Source of the DNA: Paralvinella palmiformis
Taxonomy: Eukaryota; Annelida; Polychaeta; Terebellida; Alvinellidae
Assembly (NCBI GenBank): GCA_025642065.1
Contig: JAODUP010000845.1
Coordinates: 1-64,000 of the forward strand
Direction of reading: 5' to 3'
DNA: 64,000 nt
The stretch's first letter is position 1, and every line of letters starts with the position of its first letter. Both the position numbers and the translations under genes were made by a program. This document shows positions 49,006 through 59,735 of the stretch, one piece after another. The notes beneath the pieces are model-generated. The model saw only the letters and a list, made by a program, of their open reading frames with translations. It searched no databases and had not been told where the DNA came from.

Positions 49006-49770
49006 CTGAAGTAAGAAAGAAAATTATGAACTTGATATAGGTGTATAAATATAGGTGTATTAGCTGCATATAATCAGATATCACTTTAAGCATGTTTATC
49101 CATAGAATAAGTGATAAATCACGGTTATGTCGCAATAACATTCGATAATAACTTTGTTAACATATTGTATCCGGTATATCCACAGATAATATGGGACTAG
49201 ATAATGATCGTAATTATATATTCATTCGTTATGTGTCGCAATTGTAGTTTATCTTGCGCAATAGAGTTTTACTAGTTACAACCAACGTCGTTTCTCATCT
49301 ACTTGCAATTCTGGTATGCCTGAGCATGAGTGACAGTGTAATGCGCGTGCAACATAACAAAACAAACATCATTTTCAATGACGCAACATGACACAGTGTC
49401 GGCGCGTAGATGTTACAGTGCATTTCTTCGAGGGGAATATTCTTCTTGTACGATCACTTGGGTGCATATGGTAAGCGAAAGTGGGAAGAGCTACTTCCAG
49501 AGGTAATCAGACGAAGTGAGATACATTTTCACACCGATATTTAGATTCAGATGGTTGAGGTTTGTGGCCAACCTCACCACTAATAATATCATTGAGGTAT
49601 ATATAATGTAATAATGCATGTTTATATAACGCCAGAACCAGGTTTTTAGGAGAATGTCCCAGTATTATTACAACTTGAACTGAGGACCTGTTCCCCCACC
49701 CGGCACACATCCTCAAGTAATGGATACATGCAAACACATGCTGGTTATTATTGGCGCGTAAAGGGTTAAA
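49006..49770. other. Presumed intron and upstream DNA of the GT31 gene
   Basis: The acceptor borders 49,005. No upstream coding exon is recognised; a donor could be anywhere to the right. Confidence 0.4.
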
Positions 49771-49935
49771 CTCAAATAGAAATAGCCATCGCGTTCATGT
49801 CAGTATTCAATTTTTAAAGGTGTCCTTTCGCCCACAAAACATTGCAACTGACGGAGCCTCGAACCCGCGACCCTCCGGCTACGAGTCCTGCGCTCTAACT
49901 AACTGCGTTATACGACTGAACGATAACACTTACTG
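49771..49935 (-). mobile_element. tRNA-headed SINE, reversed
   Basis: Minus-strand reading gives gcagttagttagagcgcagg (box A-like) and cgcgggttcgaggctcc (box B-like) about 40 bp apart, then a body with tttgtgggcg. It resembles an intact tRNA head more than the other SINEs do, but there is no clean acceptor stem and a SINE body follows. Confidence 0.6.
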
Positions 49936-50340
49936 GTTATGTATTGGCTGTCGTGAGAATGGATTAATGCTAAATAGGAACTAGAAATCGCAGTTCATAT
50001 AATATTTCAATCAGAATATCTTAAAGGTGTCGCGTTCGCTTACCACAAAAACAAATGCCTAAACTGAGTCATCTCTTAAAACAGTTAAAAGAACGATTGA
50101 TTGTAAATACATGCAGTTCATCTACTGACTATCATAAAAATAGATTTATATGAAGTAATGTTGAAAATAGAAACATGTTTTGCAAAATTAGTCGTTTACA
50201 TGTTTCCATTTGTTAAATACCCACCACGATGTTATCGTAAGCTTTATCCACATAATATGCTACCCTTATTTAGATGTATACGCCCCACCAATCCTTAGTT
50301 CGATTCTATCAATCTAATGTAGTGTACATATACTCACTGA
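49936..50340. other. Unannotated stretch
   Basis: Nothing recognised. Confidence 0.6.
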
Positions 50341-50372
50341 ACATTTGATTTGGCCGTCTTGTACAAACGAAC

Positions 50373-50760
50373 TTGTACATTTTACGTTCTAAAATGCGCC
50401 TCGGCCTACGATCCCCAAAACTCATGTCTCCCGTATCTAGAGTTGACCACGGAGTTGAGCTCTGTAAATGTCAGATATGTCGGCACGCGCGTAGGCGAGC
50501 TGGCTTACTTCTGGAAGAGAAAGCTTTCACCAAATATCAGCGGTTCGGACCTAGTCGGTCACAAAATATCCCAATATGCGCTCAAGCAAAGAAAATGTCG
50601 TGTGTGTTATATGCTTTTTTTTTCTTTAAAACAAAGGTTGAAAACTCTTTTGGAGCTGAAAGGAAAGATATTTTATGGGTTTTTCAGAGGCTTTTTAATC
50701 TTTCTACATAGAAATCGACGCGCCGTGAAGTCTATAAACTATTGTTGTTGTTAACGTGAA
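50373..50760 (+). pseudogene. Decayed cysteine-rich (C-x2-C) domain of unknown family
   Basis: One frame gives ELCKCQICRHARRRAG followed by basic residues, KYQRFGPSRSQNIP; after a +1 shift another frame gives KCRVCYML. Two C-x2-C pairs separated by a basic, R/G/P-containing spacer fit a zinc-binding module often seen in uncharacterised, repeat-associated proteins of marine invertebrates; that recollection is approximate. The frameshift and the lack of a start or splice context argue for a dead copy. The alternative is a chance open frame. Confidence 0.35.
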
Positions 50761-51059
50761 GACTTCAAGAAAAACAAACATCTTTGTGTTCGCTGATGTA
50801 ATCCAAATAGACTCAGCGAAATATATGTGTAGTTTACGATTATGCTAATTCTGAGTACACATTTCATGGCCTAGTAACATATACCGATTAATCCTTAATG
50901 CTGATCGACTCAACTGCGTCTTGCCTGTCGTTCATCTAAATATGGTGTTTTCGTGTCTGTGTGCATATTTATAGGCCTGATGACCTCGGCAAATTGCTTC
51001 AATGTTTATTGTTAGTTAGCTAATTTAATATTCATAATTATAATATCTTTAACGTCAAT

Positions 51060-51230
51060 ATTGGTTACACTGTCTAGAGCGCTGCCCTCCAAACCTCTAG
51101 ACCAGGGTACGAAACCGACTAGAGTAGCTGTGTTTGTGGGATGTTTCCCTAGGATGTTACACATTCTATCACAAAGTCAACTTGTGACAAACGCTGACGC
51201 GATAAATAACCAATTCACTCGCTCAGCATA
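51060..51230 (+). mobile_element. Possible tRNA-headed SINE
   Basis: ggttacactgtctagagcgc (box A-like) and agggtacgaaacc (box B-like) about 40 bp apart, then gtgggatgtttccc, which resembles the body of the 10.6 kb SINE. Confidence 0.5.
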
Positions 51231-51334
51231 ATTCTTATTGGAGTTTTACAAACACATATTTGGGGTATCACTGTAAATCACATTTGAATGATTCCTCCTA
51301 GTAAGAGGGCTTTATTAAATACACACTATTAAGT

Positions 51335-51415
51335 TTAGTAGTAGTAGTTGTTGTTGTTGTTGATGTAGTAGCAGTAGTAATAGTAGTAGTAGTAGTAGTA
51401 GTAGTAATAGTAATA
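51335..51415. repeat. AGT/GTT trinucleotide repeats
   Basis: Interrupted AGT and GTT runs; open Thr-rich frames are artefacts. Confidence 0.9.
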
Positions 51416-51624
51416 TAAATAAGTAGATCACTGATTATAAGACTATTATACCTTTGGTACTGGGAATCTTTAAGTTCATGTCTTTTGTCCGCAATCTGTG
51501 TTTCAAACACAAGGAGTACGTGATGCAAATTGAATATAGGAATATGTTTAGCTTGTATAATTATATATGTCATGTATTATCCCAGTCTAATGGTATGTCG
51601 TTATGTATGTAGAATATATATCAC

Positions 51625-51627
<3 letters not shown>

Positions 51628-51677
<50 letters not shown>
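51628..51677. repeat. (TA)n microsatellite
   Basis: About 25 TA units. Confidence 0.95.
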
Positions 51678-51682
<5 letters not shown>

Positions 51683-53110
51683 CCGTAGAACGTATTTTTG
51701 TCTCGAATGGTTTGTGGTCGAATTATTTGTAGATATTAATGACCATTCTTGAAAAGGTGACGGAGATTAAAGGACCAATCAGCTGATCAAGGCAGTTGCC
51801 GCTGAGTGAAGACACGAGAAGGTCGTTTTTGCGGGGTGTTTCACCCGTCGAGTTAGAAGACATCGGTTTAATTGATTCACCAAGCTTATTTACTAGCCCA
51901 GTGTTGTATGTATACTATTGATGCGTCTATATTAAGTAATCTCTGTAAAAATGTCTATTTAATGTGCTTAAAATGATAAACCGTTCAAAGTACTTTATTA
52001 TCGCTCAAACGCACATGGTAATTGGTTGCTAAATGTAATTTTGTTGGTTTATTTGGTAATGTGGATTTAATAGAGTGTATTATCCCTTGGTGTCACCAGT
52101 ACAATTAGAACAGCAGAAAATGTGCAACATTGTATTTTTCTGGTTAAACCACACCGCATACTGTACACAATTATATTATTCACGGATCGTCAACATCAGG
52201 TATATTAAAGTCAATTCGTGTTACCTATATCCGTATGGACATTGTCAAGCTGCGGCTACATGGTGTTGTGTGTGACTGTGTGTATAACATATTGAGTTGA
52301 CAGCTTTTTGATGTTTGTGAATAAACAGTTTCTTTATTAAATCTGTTATGAGAAGTGGACATTACAGTTGTGTGTGTGTGTGTGTTGTGTTCTTAGCTGA
52401 CTTTTAAGATTATTGCCACTTAGCTCAAAGAACAGAACAAATACTGAACAGCTGAATGTGTGCCTACGCCATTGACTATAGATGCGTGTACGTTTGAGCG
52501 TATGTGCATTGTATCTGGACTATGGGTTTGCCCAACCCTTGTGTTAGGGGCGCCACTGAGCTATAGAAATTTGTAATTATTTTTTATTATTCGTTCGAGC
52601 AATCGAGAGAAAGTCACCTGTTTAAAGACAGCGTAGAAGGTAATTAAAATGTGTTCGTTTTGTCAAGGCACCCAACAATCAATAGTTGATTTTCGACGTG
52701 AGACAAGTAAAAGCTAAAAGGAGCTTGAATTGTCAAAAATCCAAACCGTCGATTTTGTTTTACTGATACCCAAAAGTAGGAGTATGTCCACATCATAACG
52801 AAGAGGTAGCAAGTATAATTAAAATTAACCTAATATCCAGCGTATTGTTGACAAGTTCCATTTCTACCTAAAACGATTATTGTATTAAAGCATACGTTAG
52901 TAAAACAAATAAAATTATATGGTCATTTGCCAACAATAGCTTTGGTTAAACACACAACGGCATTGAAGTCCCGTCTTACTGAAACGGTCATTTTGCAACA
53001 CAATATGTTATGATGTGACAGTCACGGTAGGGAATGAACTGCATTTTAAGGCTTTCCCCAAATTGCCAAAATCTATTACTGTCATATCTCGCCCTACTTC
53101 ATTAATTACT
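51678..53110. other. Unannotated stretch
   Basis: Short TG run at 52,371-52,384. No recognisable gene or repeat. Confidence 0.6.
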
Positions 53111-53121
53111 TTAAAAAGCCG

Positions 53122-53337
53122 TGACGTAACCTTCCTTGTGTTTTTACTGTGTTCTTATTGTATTTTAAGCTTCTCTGATCTTTTGTTGTTTACTCAGATC
53201 ACGTCATTTTATTATGCCGTAGACGACGTAGCTGAGTGACGTAACGTCAGATGTAATGACGTTCGCTGAACTGTAATTTATTCTAGGAGCATAGCGTAAG
53301 TGCGTAACGCCAAATTTAGGGTAGACCGAAATGACGT
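53122..53337. promoter_or_regulatory. Cluster of six TGACGT (CRE/ATF-like) sites
   Basis: TGACGT on either strand at about 53,122, 53,201, 53,237, 53,244, 53,258 and 53,332, two of them overlapping as tgacgtaacgtca. CREB/ATF-type factors recognise TGACGT(CA/AA). Roughly 0.1 site would be expected in 216 bp by chance. No adjacent gene was identified, so a regulatory role is an inference. Confidence 0.35.
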
Positions 53338-54540
53338 GAAGCGCAGTATTACTGTATACATTATCACACATGACACGAAATTGGCTCGAATCCACAAACA
53401 GCTTCCTCATCGTCCATGAAAACTCCAGTGTAAACAGCAGATTGACGTGCAACGTTTTGCCTGTCGCTTGTTATTCGTCCCTATGTCATTATTAAATAAA
53501 TTGTAAATGGTTAGAAGCCTGAGCTGTACTGTTTCGTGTATTTGTCCAGATATCCATATCGTTTTTCTCATTTGAAAAAAATTGGATATTTAATAAGCCC
53601 AATACCTAGCAGCACTCATAACATGAATTACCTTTAACATTGAACAGCAATTACGTTGGTTTTCTTGGCTAAAGCAATGAATTGAAATTAGGTGTTATTT
53701 AATTTTGGTAATTTCTGGTGTAATGAATATGGTTCCATATTAAAAAGAACTTACAAATAATTGCAAAAACATTCTTGAACCGGACTCATTCAACTCATGC
53801 CTAGCTTAGACTGCGAGATCTAGACTAAGAGGCCGCAAACTTATAATTCAGTGGTTTCAGTTGAGTTGCATGGTTTTATTCCAATGTATTAGAGGCACAC
53901 GCCCATTCTAAATTAATTCACTTAATCTTGGTTTTTCTATAAGGATATAATTTAACAAACATTTAAAGGTAGAACACTTAAAATAAATAATTATTCAAAT
54001 CCAAGTCTAGAGCCCGAAATACAAAAATACAAACATATCTGTTGTCAGTAGCTTGTATCCAGATATACACAGAATATTGCATAAATAATTAATTTGAAAG
54101 AAAAAAACTGTTTGAATAAATAAGCTGGATACATGTATTCAAATCCGAGTGTATTGTACTATTTTTAAATCTTACCACAGAACCCACAACTTAATTGTAC
54201 ACATGAATAAGGATATTCAGTTGGAAAACATCTAATTCGAAAATGATGAGGATGGTGCAGGTTAAAAAACATGATATTTACCTTTCTAATGGACTGCAAG
54301 GGAGCCTTGTTTTCACGATTCTCCTGCTTGTGCTATTTATATAACCCGATGTCAACATCAGCTCCATGTCTTTAGGGATACAAAGAGACACATATTGGAT
54401 CAATACTGAAACGATCGTCTTCCAAGTCGTCATTAGTTATAGCTAATTTCTGAGATTTCCGGTCTTGAACACGAGAAGCAGCCAACGGTTTAACACGATT
54501 AGTACACAGTGTCCAGCCTGAAATAAGGCTCATTCAAATC
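53338..54540. other. Unannotated stretch
   Basis: Nothing recognised. Confidence 0.6.
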
Positions 54541-54554
54541 ATGAGTTACCACTG

Positions 54555-54593
54555 ATACATATATATATACACACTGAACGTATATTTATGCAC

Positions 54594-54642
<49 letters not shown>

Positions 54643-54652
54643 TATATATATG
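54555..54652. repeat. TA/CA microsatellites
   Basis: Short TA run, then (TA)n at 54,597-54,630, then a short CA and TA. Confidence 0.9.
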
Positions 54653-54962
54653 GATTATAGATTTGTTTAATGTATTATTGATGATCGCCACTGCCATCAA
54701 CGTATGCATTTCTGACATCTTTGTAGTCAGCATCGTGTTATTTTTTTATTTACGAGTTACATTATACCTCTAACGGCATAATATTGAATAATTCTGCGCT
54801 GATGAGTAACGGTAGTAACAAAAGCATTACAAATGTCTCCTGCCGCATGTTATCTAATGGATGAATTTACTCAAATCAATAACGTCTAGACATATGTTGG
54901 CTGCGTTTATGGAATACGTTACCGATGGGCGGGATGTTTCAGCCTGTTCTGTTACTTTTCCT

Positions 54963-54975
54963 GGGGGGGGGGGGG
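54963..54975. repeat. Poly-G run
   Basis: About 13 G; a similar run is at 46,297-46,308. Confidence 0.9.
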
Positions 54976-54999
54976 TAGCCCGCCAGCGATAGAACACAA

Positions 55000-55215
55000 A
55001 TGGGAGAGATGATAAGGAGGCAGCCACTCTGGATTATGAAGATGATTGATGATTACGGCCACTTCTGTGCACTTGGTAAGCTAAATGATAATGAAGCGAA
55101 GTCAAAGATGAAACACCCTTCCCTCAGGTGTGCCCACATCGAGATTCAAACTCAGGTGGTAGTGATCTGTGGTTCAATACGCTACCGACTAGACCACGGA
55201 GGCGCCCTCGCAGCC
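55000..55215 (-). mobile_element. tRNA-headed SINE, reversed
   Basis: Minus strand: ccgtggtctagtcggtagcg (box A) and tgagtttgaatctcg (box B) about 45 bp apart, followed by a body with gtgtttcatctttgactt. Relatives lie inside the large arms (15,300-15,490 and mirror). Confidence 0.7.
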
Positions 55216-55339
55216 GCTTTAGAGGATTGCTATTGTCTGTTCGTGTCGAGCCTGGAGATGAGATGCCTATGATAAGATCATCTATATATCGCCACAGGCG
55301 GATGCATCACCAATATAATGAAGAGATAACAATCTCATG

Positions 55340-55420
55340 TAGCTGAACAATTCCCACTCAATGAACATACACCAGGATATGGACAATTCGCATTCAACGA
55401 GCATACACCAGACGCACAAT
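55340..55420. repeat. Two diverged tandem units of about 38 bp
   Basis: acaattcccactcaatgaac and acaattcgcattcaacgagc, each followed by atacaccag. Confidence 0.8.
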
Positions 55421-55701
55421 CGAATGGCAAGTCCTATCAACCCCTCCACGGCCTCGAGGGTAATAGTGTGGGACGTTCTTACTCATGGTCATGCTGTGCG
55501 GGGGGTCGGAGCTTCTATAGTAGGAGGAGTTTTATATCCAACCAGGCAACTGGCAAGGTTTTTTTTCCGCTGAATATGCCATCTACTGTAAATTCTAAAT
55601 TTATTTACAATTAATCCGCGTGGTGAAGCGGTAAACTACAGCCCTCATGTCTCTTCCTCATTTGAGGGAGATAAGCTACGTAAAATAACAAACATTTCGA
55701 C

Positions 55702-55739
<38 letters not shown>

Positions 55740-56113
55740 CATTGAAGTTCGGTTGCGAAAGGTTATATCAAGCACCAATCGTAATTACTGCCACTCTGCA
55801 CGGTAACGTCAGCCCTCTGGTAGACGTGACAAAATCAACAAATGTCACAAAACGATCAAATCCTATACCACTTCCTAAGCATTACTTCATCTAAAAGATG
55901 AAACACGTCCGTCTTATCGTATATAACGTTTACCCAGAAATTGTTATGCTTTACAAGTTTTTGTCTTTGGTCAAACCAAGCTGGCCAACAAAACTACGAT
56001 GCTCAGTTGTCGCCAGTGGTAAAGTACATGAATTCATGATGATGTTTCCGTTCGTCATTTTTGGGAATATCGAGAACCATAGCAGACTTTGCAAGTATGC
56101 TACAATGACGAAT
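55421..56113. other. Unannotated stretch with (ATT)n
   Basis: (ATT)n at about 55,704-55,737 preceded by a possible SINE fragment (gtggtgaagcggtaaact). Nothing else seen. Confidence 0.6.
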
Positions 56114-57305
56114 ATGTAGTCATCGGGGTCGGAGTAATCGTAATCGATAATCGTAATGATCTCAGGTAATCGTAATCGATAATCGTAATCGATTACATTG
56201 TAAATGTAATCGTAATCAGCGATTACTTTCACGATTACACAAGATTGTTTACCATGCTACATTATGCAGGAGATATGGTTTGGTATGTAAGGCAAAAGTT
56301 AAAACTCAACTGATTTACCCATTGCCGGCCTGCTGTCATATTTATACACGTGACGATTTCTCAGTTTATTTATTCTGTGAACATGTGAACAAAAGAAAAT
56401 GTGTTGAAATACTGCTTCAGATGTTGCCGCTATTATAGATCATATAAACAGGTATTTCATATTAGCTCGTGTTGTTTTCACAGGGCTAAGCCCAAGCTAG
56501 GCACACAGTCAGCAATCGTGCATGACTTCCTTCTGACACCGTCGTTTTCACTCCAGATGCAAAGATCCTGATTGGCCAGCAGTCGGGTGACAGTCAGCCA
56601 ATTAAATTAAGGCATGCGTTAGTCAAAATAAACAATGCTACATCTTGGCCACAGGTGACTGACATACGTGGGTATTGGACAGAGATCAAAGGTCGAAGTA
56701 CGGATAAGAAAAATATAATTTAAAGCATAGCAATAATTTAAGACTGTGAAAAGGTGGTCCATTTACAGAGGTGGTCAAGTTACAGAGGGGTCGGAATTGG
56801 GGATTTGACTATATTCTAATTATCTCATTTATTAAATAGACCTTATCTAGCTATAGTCACGCCACACGTGATGTATTTCGTTACTAACTATATATCCAAA
56901 CAATTCCTTTGATATTCTTTGCACTAATCTCAGGTTGCACTAATCTCAGTTATTTCTATAAATGCATTACTTGCTCCTTTGCTCTATGATGAAAACAATT
57001 TAACGTCGTACAATGGCATCAAAGTCTTTTGTACATTTTCATTTCAAGAACATACCTGAAAATGCGTCTGATTCTTACAAAGCAACATGTAAACACTGTA
57101 ACATGTTTATATCGGTATTATACATGTAACCATGTGAATAATGATGAAGAACCACATTCATGTTTGTGTTATATACATTTTAATCGTGATTGTAATCGTT
57201 ATCGTAATCGATTACATCCAAAATGAATGTAATCGTAATCGTAATCATGGTATTCTCAAGTAATCGTAATCGATTAACTTGGTCCTGTAATCGCCCCAAC
57301 CCTGA
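56114..57305 (+). mobile_element. hAT-like DNA transposon remnant with taatcg-rich ends
   Basis: The left end catcggggtcggagtaatcg and the reversed right end cagggttggggcgattac form imperfect terminal inverted repeats. Both ends carry arrays of taatcg/atcgatta sub-terminal motifs (56,133-56,240 and 57,180-57,285), the usual transposase-binding architecture of hAT elements. No clear 8-bp target duplication was found. The interior of about 1.2 kb keeps only a BED-finger remnant. Confidence 0.65.
57013..57180 (+). pseudogene. BED-type zinc finger remnant of hAT transposase
   Basis: From ATG at about 57,013 the reading gives MASKSFVHFHF, then KATCKHCNMF, and after a frameshift TCNHVNNDEEPH. The aromatic start, the C-x2-C pair and the following His-bearing part fit a BED finger. 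A frameshift and stops follow. Confidence 0.5.
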
Positions 57306-57462
57306 TCGTCATAAGTAATACACTAGTTAAATGATTACCTAGATTTCGTGTCTATCGATTTGGAAAGAAAGTAACAATATTGATTTTTAATAAAATTAGA
57401 ATATTGTATCAAAGCTTAAAACAAATTGTAAATATACAGAATATAATAAAGTAATCACGATT

Positions 57463-57466
<4 letters not shown>

Positions 57467-57512
<46 letters not shown>
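57467..57512. repeat. (TA)n microsatellite
   Basis: About 23 TA units. Confidence 0.95.
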
Positions 57513-57516
<4 letters not shown>

Positions 57517-58180
57517 TCTTATTATTTTATTTTTGATTGCCTGTTATTGTTACTGTTCCATGTTTTAAATATGTTCAAATATTATAATCGATCCCATGTA
57601 AAAGTAAAATAGTGGCTTCAAGTGAAAATAGCTTCAGGGATAAATAACTACAGTTAGCCGAATGGATGTATGAGGGGGTCTTCAATATCCCCCCTCCCCC
57701 TACTCAATAGATGTATCAGATTATTCAGTGTAGTAGAGGTGAAACAAGGTTATATCACGTTGGATGTATGCCCATCAAAACGTTGACTAGGAAGAAAAAG
57801 ATGTGATGTAACTGATCAACGAAAGTCAGTACTGATTATAAGTCCAATACTGATCAACAACATAGTACATCAATCATCCACCAGATGGAACTACACGTAT
57901 ATTCGCCAATACTCTACGTCACCAGCCTGGTAACTTCCTGGATCAGCCTGACAGGACTATTATTTTTTATTTTTTTTATAATTACGTACCATTTATATAT
58001 AACCGTTTCCATGATACTTCAAAACGTCAAAACGTGCTCTTCACAGAATATTTACTTTCCAACGTTTGTTAAATTTCTTCACTTGTATCCACATTGCATG
58101 GAACATGTCACTATCCCTAACCCTACACAAATATGTCATCCCTACACACAGAAATGTTCCTTTACCCTATGTTGATGTGA
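57513..58180. other. Unannotated stretch
   Basis: Frames of 96-111 codons at 57.9-58.4 kb partly overlap the start of the L2 fragment. No domain recognised in the rest. Confidence 0.5.
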
Positions 58181-58640
58181 AACTCGTCCTCAATAAAAAC
58201 TTTATCTTAGCTTGTTATATCTCTGATCCCACCCGGGAAACTCTTTCTAAATTAAAGTCTAATAGTTCCAGCTCAGTGACAACTTCCCCACCTTCTCACA
58301 GTCCAATACATATAACTAAATCTCGTAATATTTTTCTTATTATTTGTATCCTACTAGCAGTTGACACCCAGGCCCTCCTATCCTGCAAAATATCTGCTTG
58401 ACTACCAGCAACTTTAGGTCCCTCCATAATAAATCGGCTAGTATCACAGACTTGGTAATATCTAATAAATTGCATATTCTCGCCCACACTGAGACTCGGC
58501 TTAGCCCTCATGGAACAACTTCTTCTATTTCTGATATCTGACTCCCTGACTATTCCTTTTACCACCAATCACTCTGAACGTGGAGGTGGTATTGTCTTTC
58601 TGGTATCCAATAAATATCCTGAATTCGATTATATATGATA
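58181..58640 (+). mobile_element. L2-like LINE fragment, start of endonuclease domain
   Basis: Reading across frames gives NFRSLHNKSASITDLV, KLHILAHTETRLSPHG, DYSFYH and then, after a frameshift, ERGGGIVFLVS. This order (N-x-RSL-NK, TET-L, GGG-FLV) is the N-terminal part of the apurinic-type endonuclease of L2/CR1 LINEs. Truncated on both sides. Confidence 0.7.
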
Positions 58641-58675
58641 AAGGGTTTCCGATGAGAACATCATACGTTTCACAT

Positions 58676-58684
58676 ATTATTATA

Positions 58685-58715
<31 letters not shown>

Positions 58716-58800
58716 CAAACATATAAAGCGCTCTTTTCATACTTAAAACCTGTTCAAAAGCGTTGTATAATCAAAAACATTTATATTATAAATGCCTATA
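58676..58800 (-). mobile_element. ATT tail and LINE/SINE 3' end, reversed
   Basis: (ATT)n followed by catataaagcgctctttt, which reversed is the gcgctttatatg-ATT end typical of the L2/SINE tails here. Confidence 0.6.
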
Positions 58801-59735
58801 TATGATTAAATATTTTAAATATTGGCTTAATATTCTTTTAATATAAAAGTTAATAAAATAAGAAGCTATTTTAGTGTTCCTCTATGCTTTCGTACAAGTT
58901 ATGATCGTTTCTACAGTCTTCACATCAGAAGCATCTCTGATCCACGTCAGAGTAGATCCGATGAAATGACTCATTGTGGACCAGCTGACAAAGGACTTCT
59001 GGTAGTCCATTACAGCTGATATAATTTGTGCTGGAAAGGAATCCGTGAACACGAATTGTTATATGATCTAGTGCTAATAATCAGCAAAATATTAAGTGTT
59101 CTATAACTAAGAGTGACCTCAGAGCATCTTAAGATCTTCGAATGTTACGTGATAGCGCGCATTATATGTAAAAGGCCGGTTGAAATTTGTATATTCTCTA
59201 TTATCGCCCACCAGAAATGCCGATCAAATCATGGGTGAAAATCCAGATTGTGCACACACCTGGGAGAGTATGTACGGTGTTAGGTGCATAGTGTGGAAAT
59301 GTGTGCATGTTGGTAACAACACACAGAGACAGGAGGAGAAAGCTCAAAGGTGCCCTTGCTGTCAGTCATCCAAATACTGTCATGCTGGACACACGGACCT
59401 CTCAGTCCTCTGTCAATGGCAAAGAGTATTGCGATGTCATTGTATAAAGTGAGGACTTTAGTACATGTATTTAGTTTTTTCAAAGAACAATATGAATGTA
59501 ATCTGGACTGTCCATGTTCAAGTATTCAGTCTGGGAGCTGGCACAACCTAATACACATGGAGTAAATCAGACACCCAACAAATAACCATGAATGCGTACA
59601 CAACAAAAAAATAGGTTCATGATTCAATCTAGAGATAAGCCTGGGTATAACCTCATCGCCTGGGTATTTATGCAGTTGAGGCTCGAGCTGGATTATGATA
59701 TTCAATAGTTAACCACTATTAGTGATGAATCTTAT
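58801..59735. other. Unannotated stretch
   Basis: Overlapping frames of 67-90 codons on both strands at 59.2-59.5 kb without domains. May include the degraded 5' part of the next LINE. Confidence 0.5.

Noticed and set aside
47915..49141. Full 408-codon reading of the GT31 frame
   Set aside because: The first 44 or so codons read through a splice acceptor (AG at 49,006-49,007) into AT-rich intron; the coding part starts at 49,005.
59180..59565. Cys/His-containing 90-codon frame
   Set aside because: Spacing does not match any finger known to me and the opposite strand is equally open; likely degraded LINE-flanking DNA.
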